Below are positions 35,629 to 42,962 of a stretch of 64,000 bases of DNA, piece after piece. Positions within the stretch are counted from its first letter, which is position 1, and the number at the start of each line of letters is the position of its first letter. Made by a program: the position numbers and the translations under genes. Below the pieces are notes generated by a model. The model was not told the DNA's origin. It ran no database searches and saw nothing but the letters and a program-made list of their open reading frames with translations. The stretch is from Streptomyces sp. F63 (GTDB lineage: Bacteria; Actinomycetota; Actinomycetes; Streptomycetales; Streptomycetaceae): the NCBI RefSeq assembly GCF_018070345.1, contig NZ_JAGPXX010000013.1:62001-126000 (forward strand), written 5' to 3'.

Positions 35629-36846
35629 CTACTTTCTTTTTTCTTCCCACAGAGTCCACCCATCTGCCTGGCTGAACCCTGTGGAAATTTCGTTGCCCAC
35701 GCCGAGACCGACACCGCCTGAAACTGTGGCTACGTCATCCCCCTGGGAATTGGTCGCCCCGATCGCGGTCTGATGGCCACCCCAGATGCCGATGCCTCCG
35801 TGAAATGATGCGCCTTTGTCCCAGCCCGTTCCCTTGAGTTGGCTGATATCGTCGGCATTGCTCCTGATGACCCCGATGTTTGCGGAAGCTCCGAGATCCC
35901 AGCCTGCAGTCGTGCTCGAACCGGAGTACATGAAGTTGATTTGAGATCGCCCGTCGGGTGTTCGGGTGTGCACGAGCGAGATTTCCCCGCTGACGCCGGC
36001 GCCGAATCCCAAGGAGCCGGACAGGGAAATTCCCTGGGTGTTGTTGAAGCCGGTTGCCCCCGCGACTCCTTCGAGGGCGGCGCTCAGAAACTTGGTACCC
36101 AGATCTCCGGGCCTTGAGAACCCGTGGACCGCGCTGCCGATCCCTCTGAGGATGACCTCAAGGGTTTCGTTCTTCTCGGGCTCCTTCTCTTTCTCCCTGC
36201 GCTTGGCCTCCGCTTCTTGCTCTCTGGCGACTCTTGCGTACGTGCTGATATCGCCGACCGCGTCGCCATTGAAGCCGGGGCCTTGTCCGAACGGCTTGTA
36301 CAGCAGGCGTTCGAAGACATTCTTGACGCCCGCCGCCCCATGGAGAGCGATTTTGACATCCTGGTCCGCGTCGTCGACCGCCTGTACGGCTTCCTTGATC
36401 TTTCTTGTCCAGGCAGCTTCGGCCGCTTGCGCCTGTGACACGTACGTGGAGTACTCGACGTCGTGCCGCAGGAGAGCGAGTTTGCTGAAGTCGTAGACGG
36501 CCTCGCCCCGCCCGTTGACGGACATCTCGGCTTCCCGTGCCTGCGCGACGAGATCCTTCACATGGCCGATCAGCCGGGAAAACCGCTCAGTGGCATTCCG
36601 CAGGATCGAGGCGACAGCACGCGCTTCAACCTGGGCGTCGGCGAGCTGCTTGCGGGTCGCGGAGAACCGGGACGAGGCTGCCCCGGCACTGACGCCGACC
36701 CAGGTGCCGTCGTTCGCCACCGACTCCACGCGCGCCTTGTAAAGGTCCTCCAACTCCTCGAAGCCATCGGCCATGTTCTCCCAGTCCTTGGCCGCTTTGG
36801 TCAGGACACCGGGGTTGACGGTGAGCACGTTCTGATACGTGAGCAC
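35629..36846 (-). CDS. WXG100-like secreted polymorphic-toxin-type protein
   Basis: A 405-aa protein, GTG start 36846. The N-terminal 200 residues are helical (LTKAAKDWENMADGFEELED, then NDGTWVGVSAGAA) in the WXG100/LXG manner: two helices joined by a W-x-G turn (TWVG), expected of type VII secretion substrates. Residues 215-235 are a charged coiled coil (EQEAEAKRREKEKEPEKNE). Residues 260-405 are Gly/Ser-rich beta (GISLSGSLGFGAGVSG, WDLGASANIGVI, GIWGGHQTAIGATN), with no recognisable enzyme motif. It is flanked by a small partner (36862) and a membrane protein (35414). Lower GC than core genes suggests acquisition. Confidence 0.65.
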   Translation of the reverse strand: MLTYQNVLTVNPGVLTKAAKDWENMADGFEELEDLYKARVESVANDGTWVGVSAGAASSRFSATRKQLADAQVEARAVASILRNATERFSRLIGHVKDLVAQAREAEMSVNGRGEAVYDFSKLALLRHDVEYSTYVSQAQAAEAAWTRKIKEAVQAVDDADQDVKIALHGAAGVKNVFERLLYKPFGQGPGFNGDAVGDISTYARVAREQEAEAKRREKEKEPEKNETLEVILRGIGSAVHGFSRPGDLGTKFLSAALEGVAGATGFNNTQGISLSGSLGFGAGVSGEISLVHTRTPDGRSQINFMYSGSSTTAGWDLGASANIGVIRSNADDISQLKGTGWDKGASFHGGIGIWGGHQTAIGATNSQGDDVATVSGGVGLGVGNEISTGFSQADGWTLWEEKRK

Positions 36847-36861
36847 GCTGGTTCCCGCTCC

Positions 36862-37290
36862 CTAACTCTCACGCCGAGGGTCGAGCCCTGTGTCGATCTG
36901 CGCGATCCGGCTCCTGGTACCGAGGTCGAGGTGCTGGAAGTCGCGCTTGGTGTTCTCCAGCGCCGTCTCGTCCGCCGCCAGACGTCCCTTCAGGGCTTTG
37001 ACTTGCAGCTCCCACTCCTCGTGGGCTTCCTTGAGCCCGGAGCCGGTATCCCATCCCGAGAACTCCCGGACGGCTGCGCCCGACGACTCCTCGGCGTGGC
37101 TTCCCGCCTTGTCCGCGCCGGGCCGAACGTCCTCCCGCAGTGCTTTGACGGCGGCTTTCTTGCCCGAGTCGTTCGTCTTCAGGTCGGGTCGGCTGCCGCC
37201 TCCGCTGCCCGTGCCGTTCAGCTCCATGCGGTCCTGCTGCCGACGGGCCGCCGCGTCGGCCTTCAGATGTTCCCACTCGTCCCAGGCCAT
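36862..37290 (-). CDS. Small helical partner protein of the WXG-like cassette
   Basis: A 142-aa protein from ATG 37288-37290 (MAWDEWEHLKADAAARRQQD), with AGGAG about 10 bases upstream. It is highly charged and helical (WELQVKALKGRLAADETALE), with a Gly-rich loop near residue 28. Proteins starting WDEWEHLKA commonly precede WXG-type toxin genes in Streptomyces and may act as chaperone or co-secreted partner; this is from memory. The stop is 15 bp before the 35629-36846 gene. Confidence 0.65.
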   Translation of the reverse strand: MAWDEWEHLKADAAARRQQDRMELNGTGSGGGSRPDLKTNDSGKKAAVKALREDVRPGADKAGSHAEESSGAAVREFSGWDTGSGLKEAHEEWELQVKALKGRLAADETALENTKRDFQHLDLGTRSRIAQIDTGLDPRRES

Positions 37291-37507
37291 CTCAGGGCTT
37301 CTCCTGTGGTTATGGTCTCTTCCCTGTGACCAAGTCGCTGACCTGGCTGCGGCCCGGCTTCCCGAGTGCGGCACGCTGTCGCGGCTCGGGGGTGTGCGAA
37401 CGACCCGCACAGCGATACCTGGTGCTGAAGGCGGTCATGTAGCGCCGCGGTCATCGTAGTTGGTGCGTTCCGTCCCCGGTTGACCCGGTGGCCGCACTGC
37501 TCCCCCG

Positions 37508-37977
37508 TTAACCGGCCTGCTTGCGGGCCACGCCGCCCCGGCGGCCGATGCCGAAGGCGAGCCGGTAGACGTCGGGGAGGTCGATGGCGCCGTTGGGGCG
37601 GGTGGTCATGACGCCCAGGTCGGTCAGTTCCTCGATGAGCGCCACCGGGTTGTCCACCTCGCGCGGGCCGCTGCCCTCGCTCTCCTCGGCCAGTGCCTCA
37701 CGCAGCCGGGCGGCGAGTTCGCCCTGGCGCCAGTGGGCGTGGACGACGGAGGGCTCCATCGGCACCCGGCCGCCGGCGAGTTGCCCGATGGGCCGTCGCG
37801 GCCCAGCCGATGTCCTCCCGGAGTTCGTCGACCCGGAGCGACGAGGCGCCGCTGATGCTGTCGCGGATCGCCTCATAGTGCGGTTCGCCTCATAGTGCAG
37901 CGGCACCTGGCCCGCGTAGCGTTCGCCGGTGACGGCCGCGGCCCGGCCCAGGGCGTAGAGCCAGGTGCGGGGGCTGA
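37508..37977 (-). pseudogene. Second 3' fragment of the P-loop ATPase
   Basis: Direct repeat of 33466-33932 (offset about 4050 bp). It reads SPRTWLYALGRAAAVTGERY on one side and GQLAGGRVPMEPSVVHAHW to GRRGGVARKQAG on the other. Between them are an extra G (near 37790) and a 17-bp micro-duplication of CGCCTCATAGTGC (about 37868-37897), both of which break the frame. The rest of the gene is absent. Confidence 0.85.
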
Positions 37978-38002
37978 GCGGCGGGGGCCGAGCGCGCACA
38001 GG

Positions 38003-38060
38003 CCAGGAATGCGCGTTCGGCGGACCCGCCGGCATTCGACACGGGGAGAAGCCCGGCCAG
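38003..38060 (-). pseudogene. Remnant of the small membrane protein gene
   Basis: Minus-strand reading LAGLLPVSNAGGSAERAFLA matches LAGLLFVTNIGGAAERAFLI of the 35414-35620 protein. Only about 58 bp remain. It directly follows the broken ATPase fragment, so the toxin cassette and the ATPase were probably neighbours in more than one ancestral locus. Confidence 0.5.
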
Positions 38061-38194
38061 AACTCGGGCGTGAGGTAGCCGGTGAAGGTGCCGGGCGGGC
38101 CCAGCCCCCGGGCGCGGTGGTCCCGGTGCGCCGGGAGTCTCCCCGGCCCCGGCCCCGGTCCCGGGACCGGGACCGGGCGCACCCGGCTCCGCCG

Positions 38195-39007
38195 TCAGGA
38201 CGAGGCGGCGTCCACCGCGGCGAAGTGGGCGGCCAGATGCTCATTGACCGCGTCCGGCTGCTCCAGTGCCACTGAGTGGCCGGCCCGGGGAACCACCACG
38301 CAGCGGCCCCTGGGAGCCGTCCGCGCGATCTGTTCGGAGAGGGGAGCGGGGTACGCGTGGTCCTCCGCGCCGGCGATCGCCAGGACCGGTATCTCCGTCC
38401 GGCCGAGCTCCTCCAGGACGCTCTTGCGGTACACCACCGCGTGAGCGGCGTCGCCGATGGACGGAGCGAGCCCCCGCATGTAAGCGCGCCACTCGTCGCG
38501 CAGGGCCTCCTGGGCGGGATCGGCCAGCGTGGTGTCACCGAGCATGATGTACATCAAGGTGTCCACGACATCACCCGCTCCGTTCTGGCGCAGGTGTTCC
38601 ACCAGCGGCGCGAACTCGGCCACCTTGTGCTCCTCGTCGGCCGAGGAGCCGAGGGCGACCGCGGAGCGTACCAGGTCCGGGCGGCGGGCCGCCAGACGCA
38701 GGGCGATGAAGCCGCCGAGGGAATTGCCGAGGATGTGGCAGGGGCCGGCGCCGAGAGCTTCGACGAGCGCGGCCGCGTCCTCCGACAGGGTCTCCATGTC
38801 AAGCGTGTCGGCGGACGAGGACGCGCTTTCGCCCTGCCCGCGGTGGTCGTAGGTGATGACGCGGTAGTCCTTGGAGAAGCGTTCCACCTGGTGGCGGAAC
38901 ATCGTCCGGTTGAAGAAGAGGGAGTGGCTGAAGACGAGGGCGATGCCGTCGCGCGGGCCGACGTCCTCGTAGGCGAGCGTGGTGCCGTTGACGGAGAGGG
39001 TGGGCAT
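38195..39007 (-). CDS. Alpha/beta hydrolase
   Basis: A 270-aa alpha/beta-hydrolase. The nucleophile elbow is GNSLGG (Ser96), the acid is in AGAEDHAYP and the histidine in RAGHSVALEQ. The oxyanion strand VFSHSLFFNRTMF and YDHRGQGES complete the pattern seen in 3-oxoadipate enol-lactonase and similar ring-fission hydrolases. It lies downstream of a response regulator gene on the same strand and near a cupin dioxygenase, so it may join an aromatic catabolic set. Substrate unknown. A perfect GC hairpin-forming stretch (about 38150-38178) follows the stop. Confidence 0.9.
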   Translation of the reverse strand: MPTLSVNGTTLAYEDVGPRDGIALVFSHSLFFNRTMFRHQVERFSKDYRVITYDHRGQGESASSSADTLDMETLSEDAAALVEALGAGPCHILGNSLGGFIALRLAARRPDLVRSAVALGSSADEEHKVAEFAPLVEHLRQNGAGDVVDTLMYIMLGDTTLADPAQEALRDEWRAYMRGLAPSIGDAAHAVVYRKSVLEELGRTEIPVLAIAGAEDHAYPAPLSEQIARTAPRGRCVVVPRAGHSVALEQPDAVNEHLAAHFAAVDAASS

Positions 39008-39135
39008 GGGGTGCCTCCGGTGTGCGGGTGTTGACAGATGGGCGGGTGGGGCGGTGGCGGGTGTGCGGCCCGGAAAGCCGGGACGCCGGTGCCCTCCTCC
39101 CGTGGACCGGCTGTCCTGGTGCGAGCACGGTGCGG

Positions 39136-39891
39136 TCAGAGGAGTCCGGACCGCTCTGCCTTGCGCAGCAGGTCCACGCGGTGGTGCGCCTGCAGTTTGT
39201 GCATGGCGCTCTTGAGGTAGCTGCGTACGGTGTGCGGTGAGAGGACCAGTGCCGAGGCCGTCTCCGCCACCGTGTGGCCCTCCGCGATCTGACGGATCAC
39301 GTCGTGTTCGCGCCGGGTCACTCCTGTGCGCCGCAGCCGTTCGTCGAGGACGCCCCGTCCCCGCGGGCCGCGGGTGCCGACCGCGCCGGGAACACCGGCG
39401 GGGCTCCCGGCCGCCACGCGGTGAATGGCGCCGAGCAGGGCGGAGGGCTGCGACTCCTTGCTGGCGACTTCCGCCGCGCCGGCACGGAGAGCGGCCTGTG
39501 CGGCCGCGCCGCCGAGGTGGCCGGTGAGCACCAGGACCCCGGCGCGTGGCGCCCGCTGCCGGACCCGCCGGACGAGGTCGGCGGCGAGCGCGCCCGGAAG
39601 CGCGAGGCCCAGAACAACGACCTCGGGGTCCACGAGGCCGGTCAGGCGTTCACAGCCGTGCCGGTCCGCCGCCGAACCGACCAGCAGCAGCCGGGGGTCC
39701 TCCGCCACGACGGCGCGGACGCCCGCGGCGATCAGCGGGTGGTCATCGGCGAGGAGCAGCCGGACGGGCCCGCCGCGCGCGGTGCGCGGGGGACTCCCGG
39801 CGCCGGCGGCCGGACGGGGCGGGAGAACACGCGCGGGTGCGGGCGCGGGTGCGGTTGCGGACGGGGACAGGACGGCGTGGTCCGCGTTCAT
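39136..39891 (-). CDS. LuxR-family response regulator lacking the phospho-acceptor Asp
   Basis: A 251-aa protein taken from ATG 39889-39891; a start 10 codons upstream is possible. Residues 1-42 are an Ala/Pro-rich head. The receiver domain begins VRLLLADDHPLIAAG with the acidic pair Asp49/Asp50 and keeps the Lys (ASKESQPS). The position that normally holds the phosphorylated Asp is Gly95 (VVVLGLALPG instead of VVVLDLxLPG). The C-terminal NarL/LuxR helix-turn-helix (VTRREHDVIRQIAEGHTVAE, SPHTVRSYLKSAMHKL) is complete. It should bind DNA but not be switched by ordinary phosphotransfer. No histidine kinase is adjacent. Confidence 0.9.
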   Translation of the reverse strand: MNADHAVLSPSATAPAPAPARVLPPRPAAGAGSPPRTARGGPVRLLLADDHPLIAAGVRAVVAEDPRLLLVGSAADRHGCERLTGLVDPEVVVLGLALPGALAADLVRRVRQRAPRAGVLVLTGHLGGAAAQAALRAGAAEVASKESQPSALLGAIHRVAAGSPAGVPGAVGTRGPRGRGVLDERLRRTGVTRREHDVIRQIAEGHTVAETASALVLSPHTVRSYLKSAMHKLQAHHRVDLLRKAERSGLL

Positions 39892-40070
39892 GGCAGTCGC
39901 TCTCCTGTCCGGTGAGTCCAATGGGTCCAGCGATGATTCCGGCGACGGGCAGCACGCCTCGGCGTGGCTGCCCGCGCTCCGCCGGGCGGCGGGCGGGCTC
40001 TTCCCGGCGGCGATGTCCGCCGGTTGCGGGTGGGCCGGTTGCGGGTGGGCCGGCCGGGTGCCGGCGCGGC

Positions 40071-41510
40071 TCAGGGGTGGGCGGCCTGCCCTTGCCGTGG
40101 GCCGGCGGACGGGGACGGATGCCCGTGCCCGGACATCCGGAGCCCGGCCAGCCTGCCCCGGCCGACGAGAACGCCGGCGCGCCTCGGATCACCGGCCGGA
40201 AGCAGGCGCAGCAGACGCTCGTGGGCCGCCAGGTCGGACCGCCCCATCTCGGTGGCCAGCCAGTCCAGCAGCACGGCCGGATCGGAGGTCCCGGCCACGC
40301 TCCTCAGCAAGAGGGTGCCGAGCCGGGCCCGCTCGGCCCGCACCCCGGGCGCGCACGACTCGGGGAGGAGCCGGCGCCGGTACAGCCGTACCGCAGTGGT
40401 CACGTCGCCCGCCTCCAGGGCGCGGCGCACCGTGACGAAGTCGGCGTCCACCTCGGCGACCAGACGGTAGGGCTTCGCGGCCAGCAGCGACCCGAGCTCC
40501 TGGCGCAGCCGGTGGACCTCGGCCCTGATCGTCACCGGGTTGGCCCGCGGGCCGTACAGCAGCTCGGTCAGCTGGTCCCCCGTGAGTCCCTCGGGATGCA
40601 GGGCGAGGAGCGCCAGCAGTTCGGCATGGCGGAGCGTCGGCGTGACCGTGGTCCCGGCGAGTACGGCTTCCGGACGCCGGTCACCGAGGAAGCGCAGCTC
40701 CAGCCGGGGGAGCGCCGGGATGCCGGGGCGGGCCGGCCCCCGCGCCGTCCCCTCCGCGGGGACCGGCCCGTCCGCCGCGTGCCCGGCCCGGGTGCGCTTC
40801 CGCCGGGCCGCGGCCCGTCTGCGGGCCTCCCGGTCCTTGTGGCGCCGCCGCAGTTCGGCCTCCGCCAGGCGCGCCGTCGCGGCCAGCAGATGCACGGTCC
40901 CGGGGTGAACGGCGTTCCACGGACCCGACACGTTGATGGTGCCGAACACGGCGCCTGTGGCGGGGTCGTGGACCGGCACCGCCGCGCACGTCCAGCGGTG
41001 GAAGACCCGGGCGAAGTGCTCGGCCGAGCGGACCAGGACCGGGTCGCCGAGCGCCAGAGCGGTGCCCATCGCATTGGTGCCGGCCGTCTGCTCGCTCCAT
41101 CCGCTGCCCGCGAACAGTCCGCTCTCCTCGGCCCGGAGCCGGACCCGGCGGTTCCCCTCGATCCAGAGCACGGTCCCTTCCCGGTCCGTCACCGTCACGA
41201 TCTGTTCGGCGTCGGAGGCGCCGGGGACCAGGGCGGACCGGAGCAGATCGGTCAGGCGGGTGAGCGGGTGCGCGCTCCCGGCCTCGCCGATGTCATCGGC
41301 GGCCAGCACGATCGGTACATGGGGGCGGTCGGGGTCGACGCCGGCGGCCCGGGCGCGCTGCCAGGACGCGGAGATCACCGACCGGGGTGACGAGGGGGTC
41401 CGCGAGCCGCTCAGGTACGCCTCGTGCACCCGGGCGAGCTCGGTCGCCTGCGCTCCGGAGGGCGCGGCGTCCGGCATGGCCGGCGCGAGGCCGGTACGTG
41501 GCCGTCCCAT
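40071..41510 (-). CDS. GAF-domain transcriptional regulator
   Basis: A 479-aa regulator from ATG 41508-41510 with GGAGGC just upstream. Residues 1-70 have the AcoR-like N-terminus (LSGSRTPSSPRSVISASWQRARAAGVDPD). Residues 75-215 are a GAF sensor domain (GSGWSEQTAGTNAMGTAL, FHRWTCAAVPVHDPATGAVFGTINVSG). The C-terminal half (LELRFLGDRRPEAV, LRHAELLALLALHPEGLTGDQLTELLYG, IRAEVHRLRQELG) is a winged-helix DNA-binding domain of the SARP/OmpR type and not the usual Fis helix. Such proteins control alcohol, aldehyde or acetoin catabolism. It is divergent from the cupin dioxygenase at 41793, its likely target. Confidence 0.85.
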   Translation of the reverse strand: MGRPRTGLAPAMPDAAPSGAQATELARVHEAYLSGSRTPSSPRSVISASWQRARAAGVDPDRPHVPIVLAADDIGEAGSAHPLTRLTDLLRSALVPGASDAEQIVTVTDREGTVLWIEGNRRVRLRAEESGLFAGSGWSEQTAGTNAMGTALALGDPVLVRSAEHFARVFHRWTCAAVPVHDPATGAVFGTINVSGPWNAVHPGTVHLLAATARLAEAELRRRHKDREARRRAAARRKRTRAGHAADGPVPAEGTARGPARPGIPALPRLELRFLGDRRPEAVLAGTTVTPTLRHAELLALLALHPEGLTGDQLTELLYGPRANPVTIRAEVHRLRQELGSLLAAKPYRLVAEVDADFVTVRRALEAGDVTTAVRLYRRRLLPESCAPGVRAERARLGTLLLRSVAGTSDPAVLLDWLATEMGRSDLAAHERLLRLLPAGDPRRAGVLVGRGRLAGLRMSGHGHPSPSAGPRQGQAAHP

Positions 41511-41792
41511 GGCTGCCTCCCCTGATCGGAGCGAGTTCCGAGCTGTCCGCCCCCGTTCCCGGAAGGAAGAGGGTATGTGCCTTTTGCCGCTTCGTGTCCG
41601 GCTGTCGCGAAGTCTAGGCGGCGCGGCGTCGCGCGTGAATGTCCTGCAACGTCGCTGCAACGTGAGAGCGGCACCGCGTGGCGGTTCCGATTACCCCTGA
41701 TCGCGGGTGTTGAGCGCCGGGTCGCCCGGCCAGCATGGGGCGCCCGTCACGGGCAGCCGCCCGGACCCCGTACCGAGAGGGACAGCACCGAC

Positions 41793-42311
41793 ATGAGCCC
41801 GACCGATCTCACGACTTCGCCGGAAACGGACGCCGAGACCTCCAGCCTGGAGCGCACGATCCTGCGCTACTCCGTGCCCGACCACGCCCTCGACGCGGAG
41901 GACATCCCGTGGGTCGAGTACGTGGAAGGGGTGCATTACAAGCCCTTCCGCTTCGACGTCGTCAACTCCTCGTTCATCCTGCTGCTCAAGATCGACACTG
42001 CCGGAGTGGTCAACCGCCACCAGCACACCGGCCAGGTCAAGGGCTACACGATTCGCGGGGAGTGGCACTACCCCGAGCGCACCTGGAGGGCGACGCCCGG
42101 CACCTTCGTCTTCGAGGCCCCCGGAGACGTGCACACCCTGGTGTGCGACAGCGGCGACGGCATGCTGACGCTCTTCGACATCCAGGGGACGCTGAGGTTC
42201 CTGGACGACGATGACCAGGTGGTCGCCGAGCACGACGTGTTCTTCTTCCTCGACCAGTACCTCGCGCACTGTGAGCGGGCCGGGATCACGCCGGTCGATC
42301 TCGTCTACTGA
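41793..42311 (+). CDS. Cupin dioxygenase, 2,4'-dihydroxyacetophenone dioxygenase family
   Basis: A 172-aa single-domain cupin. The iron ligands expected in this family are seen as His76 and His78 (VNRHQHTGQVKGYTIRGEWHY), a glutamate (Glu90 or Glu95) and His114 (PGDVHTLVC). The enzyme family cleaves 2,4'-dihydroxyacetophenone to 4-hydroxybenzoate and formate with O2; related acetylacetone-type enzymes share the fold, so the exact substrate is uncertain. It is followed by a very strong terminator, so it is a single-gene unit controlled by its own promoter, probably through the divergent GAF regulator. Confidence 0.85.
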   Translation: MSPTDLTTSPETDAETSSLERTILRYSVPDHALDAEDIPWVEYVEGVHYKPFRFDVVNSSFILLLKIDTAGVVNRHQHTGQVKGYTIRGEWHYPERTWRATPGTFVFEAPGDVHTLVCDSGDGMLTLFDIQGTLRFLDDDDQVVAEHDVFFFLDQYLAHCERAGITPVDLVY

Positions 42312-42345
42312 CGGGTGGCCCCGCCCCCGGGGGCCCGCTTCCGAA

Positions 42346-42376
42346 CCGCCCCGCCCGGACCCTCCGGGCGGGGCGG
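42346..42376 (+). terminator. Intrinsic terminator after cupin gene
   Basis: CCGCCCCGCCCGGA (42346-42359) pairs perfectly with TCCGGGCGGGGCGG (42363-42376) around a CCC loop: a 14-bp stem, 35 bp after the stop. No T-run. Confidence 0.8.
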
Positions 42377-42644
42377 CCCCGGTGTCAGCGGGGTGACCGC
42401 GGGCAGACTGCTGCACTGATCCCACTGGCGCAGACACCACCCGGCAACAGCCCGCCGCAGTCACAACCGACGACGATCCGCCGGCGAACCTGCTGGATGG
42501 ATCACGAAACCGCACGGGAAAACCAGGACGACGCCCCGTCCGGCTCTGGCGGCCGCGGCGGCCTGCGCGAGCACGGCCTGCCAGGCCGTGTCGGCGAAGC
42601 TCGCTGGGGAGGGGACGCGGACGGGGACGGCGACGGGGAGGGCG
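42377..42644. other. Intergenic stretch with coding-like remnant on the minus strand
   Basis: No intact gene. On the minus strand a frame ending at 42461 reads SPASFADTAWQAVLAQAAAA and GRGVVLVFPCGFVIHP with strongly GC3-biased codons but has no start codon in frame; it lies just after the 55-aa gene at 42645. It may be a frameshifted remnant. Confidence 0.3.
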
Positions 42645-42812
42645 TCATCCGAGAGATCCGGTCCCCGGGAAGCGCGCCCGCTCGTGCGCGGCGATGAGGT
42701 CGTGGGCGGCCTGCAGATGCCGGTCCAGATCCTCCTGGGCGATGGACGTGCCGTCGCAGTACCGCCCGGCCACGTCCCAGCCCCGGAACGGGGTGTGCTG
42801 GGTCAACTGCAT
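42645..42812 (-). CDS. Small hypothetical protein of 55 aa
   Basis: ATG 42810-42812 (MQLTQHTPFRGWDVAGRYCD), with AAGGG upstream. It is soluble and helical in its second half (EDLDRHLQAAHDLIAAHERA). It lies opposite the pglX promoter region. No family recognised. It could be the remaining part of a longer gene, because the sequence downstream (42461-42644) still looks coding in another frame. Confidence 0.45.
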   Translation of the reverse strand: MQLTQHTPFRGWDVAGRYCDGTSIAQEDLDRHLQAAHDLIAAHERARFPGTGSLG

Positions 42813-42962
42813 GAGCAGGGAGCCCTTCAACGGCGGGGCCGGGAGAAAGCCGGGTGTTCCCCCGATACGGGACTCCGGCGGCACCCCGTGGCTGGCAGGA
42901 TTGACGATCCGAGCCGCAGGCCGTGCGGTGGAGGACGCGGTGCAGCGAGAGGGAAGCGAAAC

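Noticed and set aside
37868..37897. CRISPR-like or tandem repeat (CGCCTCATAGTGC twice)
   Set aside because: Only two copies 17 bp apart inside the broken ATPase fragment; it is a local slip duplication.
38098..38190. Candidate small gene or structured RNA in the GC-rich stretch after the hydrolase
   Set aside because: CCCCGGTCCCGGGACCGGG-type self-complementarity is explained by simple CCGG-rich sequence and perhaps termination; no further structure supported.
42601..42660. Possible third copy of the small-protein gene (GACGGGGA...GGAGGGCGTCATCCG resembles 24065-24089)
   Set aside because: The match is about 20 bp of simple GAC/GGG-rich sequence without further similarity.
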